Source of the DNA: Ravibacter arvi
GTDB taxonomy: Bacteria; Bacteroidota; Bacteroidia; Cytophagales; Spirosomataceae
Direction of reading: 5' to 3'
Assembly (NCBI RefSeq): GCF_039540405.1
Contig: NZ_BAABEY010000025.1
Location: 186,001 to 250,000 of the forward strand
DNA length: 64,000 nt
The position numbers and the translations under genes were made by a program. The notes under the pieces were generated by a model. The model searched no databases, was not told the origin of the DNA, and saw only the letters and a list, made by a program, of their open reading frames with translations. Each line of letters begins with the position of its first letter. Within the stretch, counting starts at the first letter, position 1. Shown here piece after piece: positions 55,501-63,200 of the stretch.

Positions 55501-55914
55501 CAGGGAGTAGGAAAAAGAGACATCTTTTACTCCGGCGGTGGGGCACGGCCTTTTTACGTAGGGAGATCCATGTTCAGGCACCAGCTTGACTACTGGACAG
55601 AAACCAACCGTGACGCAGCATTCCCGATTCTGCTCATCGACGGTTCCGGCACCAATCCCAACAACATCGTGTCCTCTTTCTGGGTGAAAAGCGGCGCCTA
55701 TGCAAGGCTTAAGAACGCTGTGCTGGGCTACACCTTACCTGCCTCGGTGACCCAGAAGGTAAAACTCGGCAAAGCACGCTTTTATGTGTCCGGCCAGAAC
55801 CTGCTCACCATTTCAAACGCCTACAAAGGCTATGACCCGGAAAACGCAGTTCAGGGCGGCAGCTTCTACCCGGTTATGAGATCACTGACCGCCGGGCTTG
55901 ACATCCAATTCTAA
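52534..55914 (+). CDS. SusC family TonB-dependent transporter with N-terminal STN signalling domain
   Basis: A 1126-residue protein from the ATG at 52534; a GTG at 52525 is also possible. A hydrophobic signal (about 20-40) is followed by an STN domain (about 48-120: LSLRFKNAPLEQVLKTLRKRSG, GTLEDILKITFQNQPLTYEI). A carboxypeptidase-regulatory-like domain (about 145-220: VNGVVVDEKNEPLIGVSILVKG), a plug (LEELVVVGYGTQKKVNLTGAVQN, IASISVLKDAASASIYGSRASNGV) and a barrel follow. The STN domain contacts FecR in the periplasm, so ligand uptake by this transporter should switch on the upstream sigma factor. It is the only one of the three complete SusC proteins here to have it. Confidence 0.95.
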   Translation: MPERINSLGYRRFFSTISNPPALRKLLLLCLMLGFFQANAGFLLQKLSLRFKNAPLEQVLKTLRKRSGHQFIYSNELIKKANPVSIDIDNGTLEDILKITFQNQPLTYEIIDQAIVVKAKTSGAAKTVERQDNTSSVKTATEVNGVVVDEKNEPLIGVSILVKGTQLGTTTDINGRFSLNVTGQNPVLVLSFVGFVTQEVEVGTKTELSITLQADNRTLEELVVVGYGTQKKVNLTGAVQNVKGEDLVRRNATNTSNALQGLVPGVSVTQSSGRPGADGATIRIRGTGSINSSAAPLILIDGVEGDMNNIDMNSIASISVLKDAASASIYGSRASNGVILITTKRADKGALKINYSGFAGVNTPTEMPDPLSAIEYMEAINVARANSNLAPQYSEELINKYKTEGADGLERYDTDWRKEVIRNNAFMQNHSVSMGAGTEKFRFFGNVGMFTQDGSIANNNYRRLTMRMNTDAQINKWLKIGTDLNLRSSKAERPAVDSPETIINKATTFVPVFSGINPDGTWGYGQNGDNPIASSRASGTHNETTPEMILKGFANITPLAGLDFLTSYSVRRLETKSDYFIRPYRTYENGVFKTTYPSGGTEKQEAWTQLITKQFNLQGSYEKQLGSHYLKLLAGIQTEDKAARSFAASRKGFAFPGYEDLNHGDVATSIGSGSHWDWGIFSQFNRINYNFKERYLLELTGRWDASSRFKKEYRWGFFPSASVGWRLSEENFFAPARGVVNDLKFRASYGTLGNQDIANGYFPYAATIAPSSGYWFDKLLTSSAIQTQVANEKISWEKSTQLNFGLDAELMSSQLVMSLDYYVRNINDMLQQFPIPAYVGLASPWENAGSMRNRGWDLSLTWRDRIGEVKYSVSANVSDVKNKIVNLYGKEYVTEKITREGDPIDSWYGYVAQGFFQNQSEIDNSPVYGERQNVKPGYIKYQDLSGPEGKPDGVINAFDRTIIGNPAPRYEYSLNLSAEWKGFDFTMFFQGVGKRDIFYSGGGARPFYVGRSMFRHQLDYWTETNRDAAFPILLIDGSGTNPNNIVSSFWVKSGAYARLKNAVLGYTLPASVTQKVKLGKARFYVSGQNLLTISNAYKGYDPENAVQGGSFYPVMRSLTAGLDIQF

Positions 55915-55937
55915 AAAAAAGGAGATGAGCTGAAGTT

Positions 55938-55980
55938 GGAAATCAGAAATCAGAAATCGGAAATCGGAAATCGGAAGTCA
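55938..55980. repeat. Family A repeat, copy 5 (susC-susD junction)
   Basis: Five tandem words of the GAAATCAG/GAAATCGG type lie in one orientation only. The site, between susC and susD, is the same as that of copy 2. Confidence 0.8.
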
Positions 55981-56045
55981 CATCCGCTCACGAACACATC
56001 CGTCCACCAGCTCATCGTCATATCATCACATCAATTTTCACCCAG

Positions 56046-57854
56046 ATGAAGAAATTAAATATATACGCAGTTTTACTACAGGTTTCCCTGGCTGCGTCTC
56101 TGTTCTCCTGCAAGGATCTCCTCGACAAAGAGCCGAATGACTTCTCGTCCGGCGGCTTCTACAAGTCTGAGGCGGCGGTAAAAACCGGTTTGACAGGAGT
56201 TTACCAGAATCTCTACTACTTCCCGGCGGCGCGGCTTCCGTTCAACGTCATGCTGGATCACTGGACACCGATGGCGACGGAACGTGCAGAAAACACAACC
56301 ATCGGCGCGGGCGGCTCTTTAAACCCCGACAACGCGGTAATCATCGCTTTTTGGACCAACTTATTCGGAACTGTAGCGCGTGCCAACAGCGTTCTTTCCG
56401 GTGCCGAACCGTTCTTATCCACACTTGAAGGCAAGTCAGCTCAATATCTGGCCGAAACCCGGGTACTACGCGCCTATGCCTACTACCAGTTGATAGCCAA
56501 CTTCGGTGACGTTCCCTTTTTCACCAAACCTGTAACCACCGAGGAGTACAAAGTGGGCAGGACTGACCGCGCTGTGGTTTTGGATTTCATCCTGGAAGAC
56601 CTCGAAAAAGCGGCCGCCGACCTGCCCTGGATCACAACGGAGCGCGGCCGGGTTGACAAAGCTGCGGCCCTGGGACTCAAAGCCCGTGCTGCCCTTTTAG
56701 GCGGCAGCCTGAACTACGGCGGCAAAGGCGCCGAGTACTTCAAAGCTTCTGCCGCAGCTGCGAAACAAGTGATCGGGCAACGTGCATTGGCACAAAAATA
56801 TGACGACCTTTTCACCAAACAGGGCCAGGCAAAAGCCGACGTCAAAAACGAAACCCTGTTTGAAATTATGTTTTCGGATCAGGGCTCCCAGCAGTATCAC
56901 TGGATTGGTTTCGGCCAGGTTTCGAGAAATTACGGCCAGACCGGGCGCCATCCTTCGCAGATACTCGTGGATACTTACGAATGCATCGACGGGAAAAGAA
57001 TAGACGAATCTCCGTTGTATAACCCCAAAAAACCTTCGCTGAACCGCGATCCAAGGTTTAAATCCACCATCTGGATGCACGGCGATACCGTTCAGGGCAA
57101 CACAACCGGAAATGACAACGGCAGAATCAAGTTTGTCCTCGAGGCTTATAACCCAAAAACGTCATTCTACAACTTCAACACCAACCAGTGGGTCGAAAAT
57201 GTGAATGCCGATATCAACAGCGGCGCTGCATGGACAAGCTTTGTCAACGCGGGAATGGGCTATATCTGGAAAAAGTTCTCCAATGAAACATCCGAGTCAG
57301 TCAACCTCCAGACTTGTAATGTCCCCTTGCTTCGCTACGCCGAAGTCTTGTTGACCTATGCCGAAGCCAAGATTGAGCTGAACGAGCTTGATCAGTCGGT
57401 GTATGACGCCATTGACCAGGTTCGGGTACGCTCGGGAATGCCGAAGGTTTCGGCAGACCGTATCGGGAACCAGGACAAAATGCGCCAGCTCGTTCGCCGC
57501 GAGCGCAAAGTCGAGCTGATTATGGAGGGTCTTCATTTCACCGATATGAGAAGATGGAATATTGGTGACCTTACCAATGCCGGCCCAAGCTACGGCTTCC
57601 CCATTGCTACAAGCCTTGATGCCGGCGGCAACCTGCTGACTGGTGGTTACAAAGACGTAACCCCGGACATGATACCGAACTTCAAATTGTCGGCGCGTCA
57701 TGACCTCAACGATGTTCCCAGCTACGAAGCCTACAAGGAAAAGCTCAAAGTAAGAGACCGCAACCGTTTCTGGAATGACCGGTTCAATCTCCTCCCGGTT
57801 CCGCAATTGGAAATTGACCGTAACCCCAACTTGAAACAAAATAAAGATTATTAA
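56046..57854 (+). CDS. SusD/RagB family outer-membrane lipoprotein
   Basis: A 602-residue protein with a lipobox (AASLFSCKDLLDKEPNDF). It contains the SusD core (ETRVLRAYAYYQLIANFGDVPFFTK) and a C-terminal domain (PLLRYAEVLLTYAEAKIELNE, VRVRSGMPKV, LVRRERKVELIMEGLHFTDMRRWN). It captures the ligand for the upstream STN-SusC. Together with the sigma and FecR genes upstream and the oxidoreductases downstream it forms a regulated uptake operon. Confidence 0.95.
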   Translation: MKKLNIYAVLLQVSLAASLFSCKDLLDKEPNDFSSGGFYKSEAAVKTGLTGVYQNLYYFPAARLPFNVMLDHWTPMATERAENTTIGAGGSLNPDNAVIIAFWTNLFGTVARANSVLSGAEPFLSTLEGKSAQYLAETRVLRAYAYYQLIANFGDVPFFTKPVTTEEYKVGRTDRAVVLDFILEDLEKAAADLPWITTERGRVDKAAALGLKARAALLGGSLNYGGKGAEYFKASAAAAKQVIGQRALAQKYDDLFTKQGQAKADVKNETLFEIMFSDQGSQQYHWIGFGQVSRNYGQTGRHPSQILVDTYECIDGKRIDESPLYNPKKPSLNRDPRFKSTIWMHGDTVQGNTTGNDNGRIKFVLEAYNPKTSFYNFNTNQWVENVNADINSGAAWTSFVNAGMGYIWKKFSNETSESVNLQTCNVPLLRYAEVLLTYAEAKIELNELDQSVYDAIDQVRVRSGMPKVSADRIGNQDKMRQLVRRERKVELIMEGLHFTDMRRWNIGDLTNAGPSYGFPIATSLDAGGNLLTGGYKDVTPDMIPNFKLSARHDLNDVPSYEAYKEKLKVRDRNRFWNDRFNLLPVPQLEIDRNPNLKQNKDY

Positions 57855-57861
57855 CAGCCGT

Positions 57862-57955
57862 GAGTCTTGAGGTATGAGCCTTGAGGTTTGAGGTGTAAAC
57901 GTAGCCCTGTTGTGTGTCGGCTAACGGCTTATACCTCAAACCTCATGCCTCCAAC
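57862..57955. repeat. Family B palindrome
   Basis: Left words (TTGAGGTATGAGCCTTGAGG...) and right words (TATACCTCAAACCTCATGCC) form an imperfect inverted repeat. Frames running through it falsely extend the N terminus of the next gene. Confidence 0.75.
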
Positions 57956-57980
57956 CCCACTGCCACCCCTTTTGATAAAG

Positions 57981-59675
57981 ATGATGAACAGACGAAATTT
58001 TCTCCTGACTGCCGGAGCGGCAGGAACAGCTTTTACAGTTGATAACCCGTTGCACGCTAACCCGCAAATGCCGCCGGGTAACCATGAGCTTAAAACCGAT
58101 GTCCTGGTTGCAGGCGGCGGTCTGGGCGGTGTCGCCGCAACCCTGGCCCTTTGCCGGAACGGCCTCCGGGTTATCATGACGGAAGAAACCGATTGGATTG
58201 GCGGACAGGTAGCACAGCAGGGAGTACCGCCTGACGAGCACCAGTGGATCGAATCGCACGGGGCGCCGGCGTCTTACCGCGAGTACAGGAACCGGGTACG
58301 CGGCTACTACCAGCGCAACTATCCAATGACCGACGAGGCGGCCAAACGGCCTAATCTCAACCCGGGGGACGGAAGTGTTTCCAGGATTTGCCACGAGCCG
58401 CGTGTTACCGTTGCCGTACTATATGAAATGCTTCAACCCTACCTTAGCTCCGGGCAACTCAGGATCCTGCTTAACTACCGACCGTCCAAAGGAGAAACTT
58501 CAGGCGACAAGGTAAGCGCCGTTGAGGTTGCCCACCGGTTTACCGGTCAAAAGATAGCAGTCCGCGCACCCTATTTTGTGGATGCGACCGAAACCGGGGA
58601 ACTGCTGCCGCTCACCAAAACAGAATACGTAAAAGGGACTGAATCGAAAAGCGAAACCAGGGAACTTCACGCCCCTGAAAAAGCTGATCCCGACAACCAC
58701 CAGGCATTTACGCTGTGCTTTGCCCTGGGTTACGAGGAAGGAGCCGATCACGTTATTGACAAACCGGCAAAATACAGCTACTGGTCAAAATACATCCCGC
58801 CGCTTCAGCCGGCCTGGTCGGGGAAACAGCTCGAGCTGAAGTACTCCAACCCCAAAACACTGGAACCAAAAGAGCTCGGCTTCAACCCGCGCGGCGAGAA
58901 GACAGGCAACTCGCTCAATTTGTGGCTTTACAGGCGGATATTGAACAAAGCCAATTTCCGCCCCGGCACCATAGGCGACGTCAGCCTGGTCAACTGGCCG
59001 CAGAACGACTACATGATGGGCAACCTGATCGACGTAAGCGAGAAAGAAGTGAAGACCACCCTGGAAGGAGCGAAACAACTCAACCTCTCTTTTCTCTACT
59101 GGCTCCAGACAGAAGCACCCCGTCCTGACGGTGGCCTGGGCTGGAAAGGTCTTCGCCTTCGCCATGACATTATGGGGACAGAAGACGGAATGGCCATGTA
59201 CCCCTATATCAGGGAATCTCGGCGTATCAGGGCCGAATTTACAATTCTGGAGGAACATGTAGGCGCCGAGAACAGGAAGCTGGTAGCCGGCGACGTAGCC
59301 GGAAAGAAATCAGCCGACTTTTTTGACAGCGTCGGAACGGGGTACTACCACATTGACCTTCACCCGAGCAACAAAGGCAATAATTACATCGACTTTGCCT
59401 CCCTGCCTTTTCAGATTCCTTTGGGGGCGCTTTTACCGCGTCGGGTTGACAATCTTTTACCCGCCAACAAAAACATCGGCACTACGCACATTACCAACGG
59501 ATGTTACCGGTTACACCCGGTAGAATGGAGCATTGGCGAAGCGACCGGCATGCTGATCGTGCACGCAATGCAGAAGAAAATACCGCCGCGCGCCATTCGG
59601 GCGGACAAACGGCTTTTGGGCGAATTCCAGGAGGCAATCAGAAAACAGGGGCTTGAAACGCATTGGCCAGAGTAG
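57981..59675 (+). CDS. Tat-exported FAD-dependent oxidoreductase
   Basis: A 564-residue protein from the ATG at 57981 (a second ATG follows at 57984). It begins MMNRRNFLLTAGAAGTAF, a twin-arginine signal. An FAD-binding motif lies directly after it: DVLVAGGGLGGVAATLALCRNGLRVIMTEE, followed by DWIGGQVAQQGVPPDEH. This identifies the FAD_oxidored (PF12831-like) family, common beside SusCD genes. The C terminus holds a second FAD contact (NLLPANKNIGTTHITNGCYRLHPVEWSIGEATG). It probably oxidises a sugar or sugar-derived ligand in the periplasm; the true substrate is unknown. It lies in the sigma/FecR-controlled operon. Confidence 0.87.
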   Translation: MMNRRNFLLTAGAAGTAFTVDNPLHANPQMPPGNHELKTDVLVAGGGLGGVAATLALCRNGLRVIMTEETDWIGGQVAQQGVPPDEHQWIESHGAPASYREYRNRVRGYYQRNYPMTDEAAKRPNLNPGDGSVSRICHEPRVTVAVLYEMLQPYLSSGQLRILLNYRPSKGETSGDKVSAVEVAHRFTGQKIAVRAPYFVDATETGELLPLTKTEYVKGTESKSETRELHAPEKADPDNHQAFTLCFALGYEEGADHVIDKPAKYSYWSKYIPPLQPAWSGKQLELKYSNPKTLEPKELGFNPRGEKTGNSLNLWLYRRILNKANFRPGTIGDVSLVNWPQNDYMMGNLIDVSEKEVKTTLEGAKQLNLSFLYWLQTEAPRPDGGLGWKGLRLRHDIMGTEDGMAMYPYIRESRRIRAEFTILEEHVGAENRKLVAGDVAGKKSADFFDSVGTGYYHIDLHPSNKGNNYIDFASLPFQIPLGALLPRRVDNLLPANKNIGTTHITNGCYRLHPVEWSIGEATGMLIVHAMQKKIPPRAIRADKRLLGEFQEAIRKQGLETHWPE

Positions 59676-59741
59676 TTTTCTCCTTCAATGTGATTATTCT
59701 ATATTATTAAAGCCAACTTTTTCTCACTTCCGCTTGAATCA

Positions 59742-62438
59742 ATGATGTTTAAACGAGTGCCCGATACATTAAAAATCAGCCTGATTCCCATTGCCGTCGT
59801 GCTGCTGGCCGGGTTGTCCTGGTCTTTTTATCAGCCCGCCAAGTCCCTGACCAATTACGGGAACGATATCCCGGACAGTACACGGTTCACCTATACGACA
59901 CTTGCTTCCGGTTTTGACGAACCCATGCAGATGGCGGTGATGCCGGATCTTTCGGTTCTGATCGCAGAAAGGAAAGGTGCGGTAAAGCTGTTCGATGCCG
60001 CCACCAAAGAGGTGCGCACGGTAGCGCAATTCAATGTGTTCAGCGGAATTGAAGACGGCCTCCTGGGCGTTGCCCTTGATCCGGACTATGCCAAAAACCA
60101 CTGGGTGTATTTGTACTATTCCGTAGGTGGTGAACGTAGCGTCAGCGAGCTGGCCCGGTACGAATTCCGCGACGGACAGCTCGATATGAGCTCCAGGAAG
60201 GTGTTGATTGAGATACCGACACAACGGGTATACTGCTGCCACTCGGCCGGTCACCTTGTTTTTGATGTAAAGGGCAATCTTTTCCTTTCCATCGGCGACA
60301 ATACCAACGCGGAAGAAATTGAAGGGCACAACCCAACCGACGAGCGCCCGGGCAGGCACCTGTCTGATGGCCAGGCGTCTTCGGCCAACTCAAACGACTA
60401 CCGGGGAAAAATCATCCGGATCAAACCGGAACCGGACGGTACTTACAGCATTCCGGACGGGAACCTTTTCCCGAAAGACGGCTCCAAAGGAAAGCCCGAA
60501 ATTTACGTAATGGGCTGCCGCAACCCCTTCCGGATTTCCGTTGACGCCAAGACCGGCTATGTATACTGGGGAGATGTAGGGCCCGACACTGAAATAAAGG
60601 CAGAAGAGGGAAAACTGAGCTACGACGAAATTAACCAGGCCAGGAAACCGGGCTTTTTCGGTTACCCGTACTTCCTGGGCGCCAATGAAGCGTTTCCGAA
60701 GTACGATTTCGAAACCAAAAAGGAAGGCCCTGCAAAAGACCCGGCTCACCCGGTAAATGACTCCCCGAACAATACCGGGGTCAGGGAATTGCCGCCGGCA
60801 CAGCCCGCTTTTATCTGGTACGGAAAAGGTCCTTCCAAAAGGTGGCCGTTGGTCGGGAAAGGTGGCGCCAGCGCTATGGCCGGCCCGGTTTATTACAAGG
60901 ACCTTTACCCCGACGCGCCGTTTAAACTCCCGGCGTATTACGATGGAAAACTGTTTATCTACGACTGGGTGCGTCGCTGGATCATGGCCGTAACCATGGA
61001 CGATCAGGGTAATTATGTAAGCATGGAGCCATTTCTGCCCAATTTAAAGGTAGTTGCCCCCATGGATATGCGCATCGCACATGACGGTGCCATCTATTTG
61101 CTTGCTTACGGCACCAACTGGTTCGCACCCAATACCGACGCCGGTATCATCAGGATTGAATACAGCGAAGGAAACCGGAACCCGCAGGCCGTTGCCAAAG
61201 CCAGTAAAACAGTCGGTGCAGCCCCGTTAACCGTAGAATTCTCGTCGGAAGGCTCAAAAGACTTTGACCCGGGCGACCGGCTCTCTTATGAATGGACCAT
61301 CGACGGCAAAAAATTCAAAACGCCCAATACCCGGTACACTTTCAAAAAGCCCGGCAAATACACCGCCGTACTGTCTGTTAGCGACCAGAATGGCGGTACC
61401 GGTACTGCAACCCTGAACGTAAGCGTGGGTAACACTCCGCCGGCGGTGCAAATCACGAGTGAAGACAATACGAGCTTCTATTGGGACAATGCGAAAGTCC
61501 GATACCAAATCAGGGTAAGCGACAAAGAAGACAAGACCGTTGACCCGGGCAGACTCACCACCGGTTACCATTACCTCGATTTCAGAAAAGATCTGGCCAG
61601 TGTGCTGTCGTCAGGAAGCGGAAACATTAAGTATGCAAAAACTGAAAAGCTCTATAACAGCCTCGATTGTAAAGCCTGTCACCAGCTGAACACGAAGTCT
61701 ATAGGGCCCTCCTTGCAGGAAGTTTCCAAACATTACCAGGGCAAAAAGGAAGCGCCGGAATTCCTTGCTTCGAAAATTATCAGCGGCGGAGCCGGCACCT
61801 GGGGCACCTACCCCATGCCTCCCCATCCTACCTTGTCGAAGGAAGATGCCTCTGAAATTGCAGGTTACATACTCTCTCTCAGCCACCGTAGCGAAAACAT
61901 TCCGCTTACCGGCTCAAAATCTTTTGATCAGCATAAAAAAGATCAGCATGAGGGAGCTTACGTCTTGTATGTCTCCTACACCGATGGCGGCGCCAACGGA
62001 ATTGAGCCCATTACAACCCAGAAGTACCTCGTCCTGCGGAATCCGCTGATCCAGCTGGAGGACTACGAAGAAGGCAATGTAGGCGTAGTTATCGCGACTG
62101 CCAACAATGGTTTCAATTCCTATGTCACCAACCTGAGAAACGGCAAATTTGTACGGTTCAACGGTATTGACCTCCAGGGGATCAGACGTGTAAAATTCCG
62201 GGCACAGGTGCATGGCGCCGGGGGAAAGATCGTTATGCGTGACGGAAGCAGAAATGGTGCGGTACTCGGCGAAGCCGTAATCCCCAAAGGGAAAGTGCAG
62301 GATCTGAAAAAAGACTGGACCGAGATAATTATGCCGGTCAAGCCGCAAAAAGGAATTCGGGATATCTACCTGACGTTTGAAAACAGTGAATCAAACGACA
62401 ATATGTTCCATCTTGACTGGATGCTTTTCGAAAAATAA
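59742..62438 (+). CDS. Multidomain sugar dehydrogenase: beta-propeller, PKD, cytochrome c and CBM-like domains
   Basis: An 898-residue exported protein (hydrophobic anchor or signal about 10-30). Residues about 45-475 form a glucose/sorbosone-dehydrogenase beta-propeller (GIEDGLLGVALDPDYAKNHWVYLYYS, CHSAGHLVFDVKGNLFLSIGDNTN, YVMGCRNPFRISVD). About 485-570 is a PKD domain (APLTVEFSSEGSKDFDPGDRLSYEW, YTFKKPGKYTAVLSV). Around 640-710 is a class I cytochrome c with C643-K-A-C646-H647 and a likely Met ligand at 692 (TYPMPPHP). About 755-898 is a CBM6-like beta-sandwich (LIQLEDYEEGN, FHLDWMLFEK). It appears to bind a carbohydrate, oxidise it and pass electrons through its own heme. It is last in the operon. 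Confidence 0.87.
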   Translation: MMFKRVPDTLKISLIPIAVVLLAGLSWSFYQPAKSLTNYGNDIPDSTRFTYTTLASGFDEPMQMAVMPDLSVLIAERKGAVKLFDAATKEVRTVAQFNVFSGIEDGLLGVALDPDYAKNHWVYLYYSVGGERSVSELARYEFRDGQLDMSSRKVLIEIPTQRVYCCHSAGHLVFDVKGNLFLSIGDNTNAEEIEGHNPTDERPGRHLSDGQASSANSNDYRGKIIRIKPEPDGTYSIPDGNLFPKDGSKGKPEIYVMGCRNPFRISVDAKTGYVYWGDVGPDTEIKAEEGKLSYDEINQARKPGFFGYPYFLGANEAFPKYDFETKKEGPAKDPAHPVNDSPNNTGVRELPPAQPAFIWYGKGPSKRWPLVGKGGASAMAGPVYYKDLYPDAPFKLPAYYDGKLFIYDWVRRWIMAVTMDDQGNYVSMEPFLPNLKVVAPMDMRIAHDGAIYLLAYGTNWFAPNTDAGIIRIEYSEGNRNPQAVAKASKTVGAAPLTVEFSSEGSKDFDPGDRLSYEWTIDGKKFKTPNTRYTFKKPGKYTAVLSVSDQNGGTGTATLNVSVGNTPPAVQITSEDNTSFYWDNAKVRYQIRVSDKEDKTVDPGRLTTGYHYLDFRKDLASVLSSGSGNIKYAKTEKLYNSLDCKACHQLNTKSIGPSLQEVSKHYQGKKEAPEFLASKIISGGAGTWGTYPMPPHPTLSKEDASEIAGYILSLSHRSENIPLTGSKSFDQHKKDQHEGAYVLYVSYTDGGANGIEPITTQKYLVLRNPLIQLEDYEEGNVGVVIATANNGFNSYVTNLRNGKFVRFNGIDLQGIRRVKFRAQVHGAGGKIVMRDGSRNGAVLGEAVIPKGKVQDLKKDWTEIIMPVKPQKGIRDIYLTFENSESNDNMFHLDWMLFEK

Positions 62439-62504
62439 ATCTTCTATCAAGCAAAAACAGCCGCCCGGAGTTCCGGGCGGCTGTTTTTGCTTGATAGAAG
62501 ATTT
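62437..62504. terminator. 33-bp perfect hairpin, bidirectional terminator overlapping the stop codon
   Basis: Bases 62437-62469 are the exact reverse complement of 62472-62504, leaving a 2-base centre (in practice a slightly larger loop). The stem includes the last two bases of the TAA stop codon, an AAAAAC/GTTTTT stretch and the GC core CAGCCGCCCGG. It can end transcription from the dehydrogenase operon; the inner T-run (62483-62487) follows the GC core as in an intrinsic terminator. Confidence 0.88.
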
Positions 62505-62534
62505 GAGGGGTGAGGTTTGAGGGGTGAGGGGGAG
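62505..62534. repeat. Family B repeat (direct words)
   Basis: GAGGGGTGAGGTTTGAGGGG words abut the 33-bp hairpin, ahead of the next sigma gene. Only one orientation is present. Confidence 0.7.
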
Positions 62535-62618
62535 TGTTAAATATTTTTTAGAAAAAAAAAGGGTAAACGGGTTTAAGGTTGTCCTATTATCGAAGTCGCA
62601 GAATATCTTTACCGGCAA

Positions 62619-63197
62619 ATGCTAACGGAATTAATGGTGCCAGAACCCGAAGCGCTCGATCAGGACCACGAAAAATTTTTTGAATCTACCTTTAAAAAAA
62701 ACTTTAAAGGCCTGGTGCGCTATGCCTTCACTGTCGTAAAAGACAGTGAGGTAGCGGAAGAAATTGTCCAGAATATGTTTGTCAGGCTCTGGGAAAAAAG
62801 GGAACAGGTATCCATCAACGAATCTGTCACGGGTTATCTGTACCGGTCTGTTTACAACGACAGCCTCAATTATCTCAAGCATTTGAAGGTCAGGGATGCT
62901 TACCAGAACTATGCAATGGAACGTGAACAATTTGAGCAACCGGCCAGCGAACAGCTGGAGACCAGAGAACTTGAAGAAAAAATCAGGCGGGCGCTTGGCG
63001 AGCTTCCGGAAAAGTGCCGCACGATATTTCAGATGAGCCGCTTCGAGGAACTCCGGTACCAGGAAATTGCGGATGAGCTGAGCTTACCGGTAAAAACGGT
63101 CGAAAACCAGATGGGCAAGGCCTTGAGGCTCCTGAGAGTAAAGCTTGCCGAATACCTGCCTTCTTTCCTGCTACTGCTTACTCCCTTTTTCTGCTGA
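62619..63197 (+). CDS. ECF RNA polymerase sigma factor (FecI-like), second system
   Basis: A 192-residue protein; an ATG at 62634 is an alternative start and would suit a TATCTTTA -7-like box at 62604-62611. Region 2 is LVRYAFTVVKDSEVAEEIVQNMFVRLWEKR, and region 4 is LPEKCRTIFQMSRFEELRYQEIADELSLPVKTVENQMGKALRLLR. It is closely followed by a FecR gene, so it starts a second sigma/anti-sigma module whose SusCD targets should lie beyond the window. It differs clearly from the sigma at 50531, so it is a separate specificity. Confidence 0.93.
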   Translation: MLTELMVPEPEALDQDHEKFFESTFKKNFKGLVRYAFTVVKDSEVAEEIVQNMFVRLWEKREQVSINESVTGYLYRSVYNDSLNYLKHLKVRDAYQNYAMEREQFEQPASEQLETRELEEKIRRALGELPEKCRTIFQMSRFEELRYQEIADELSLPVKTVENQMGKALRLLRVKLAEYLPSFLLLLTPFFC

Positions 63198-63200
63198 GAT

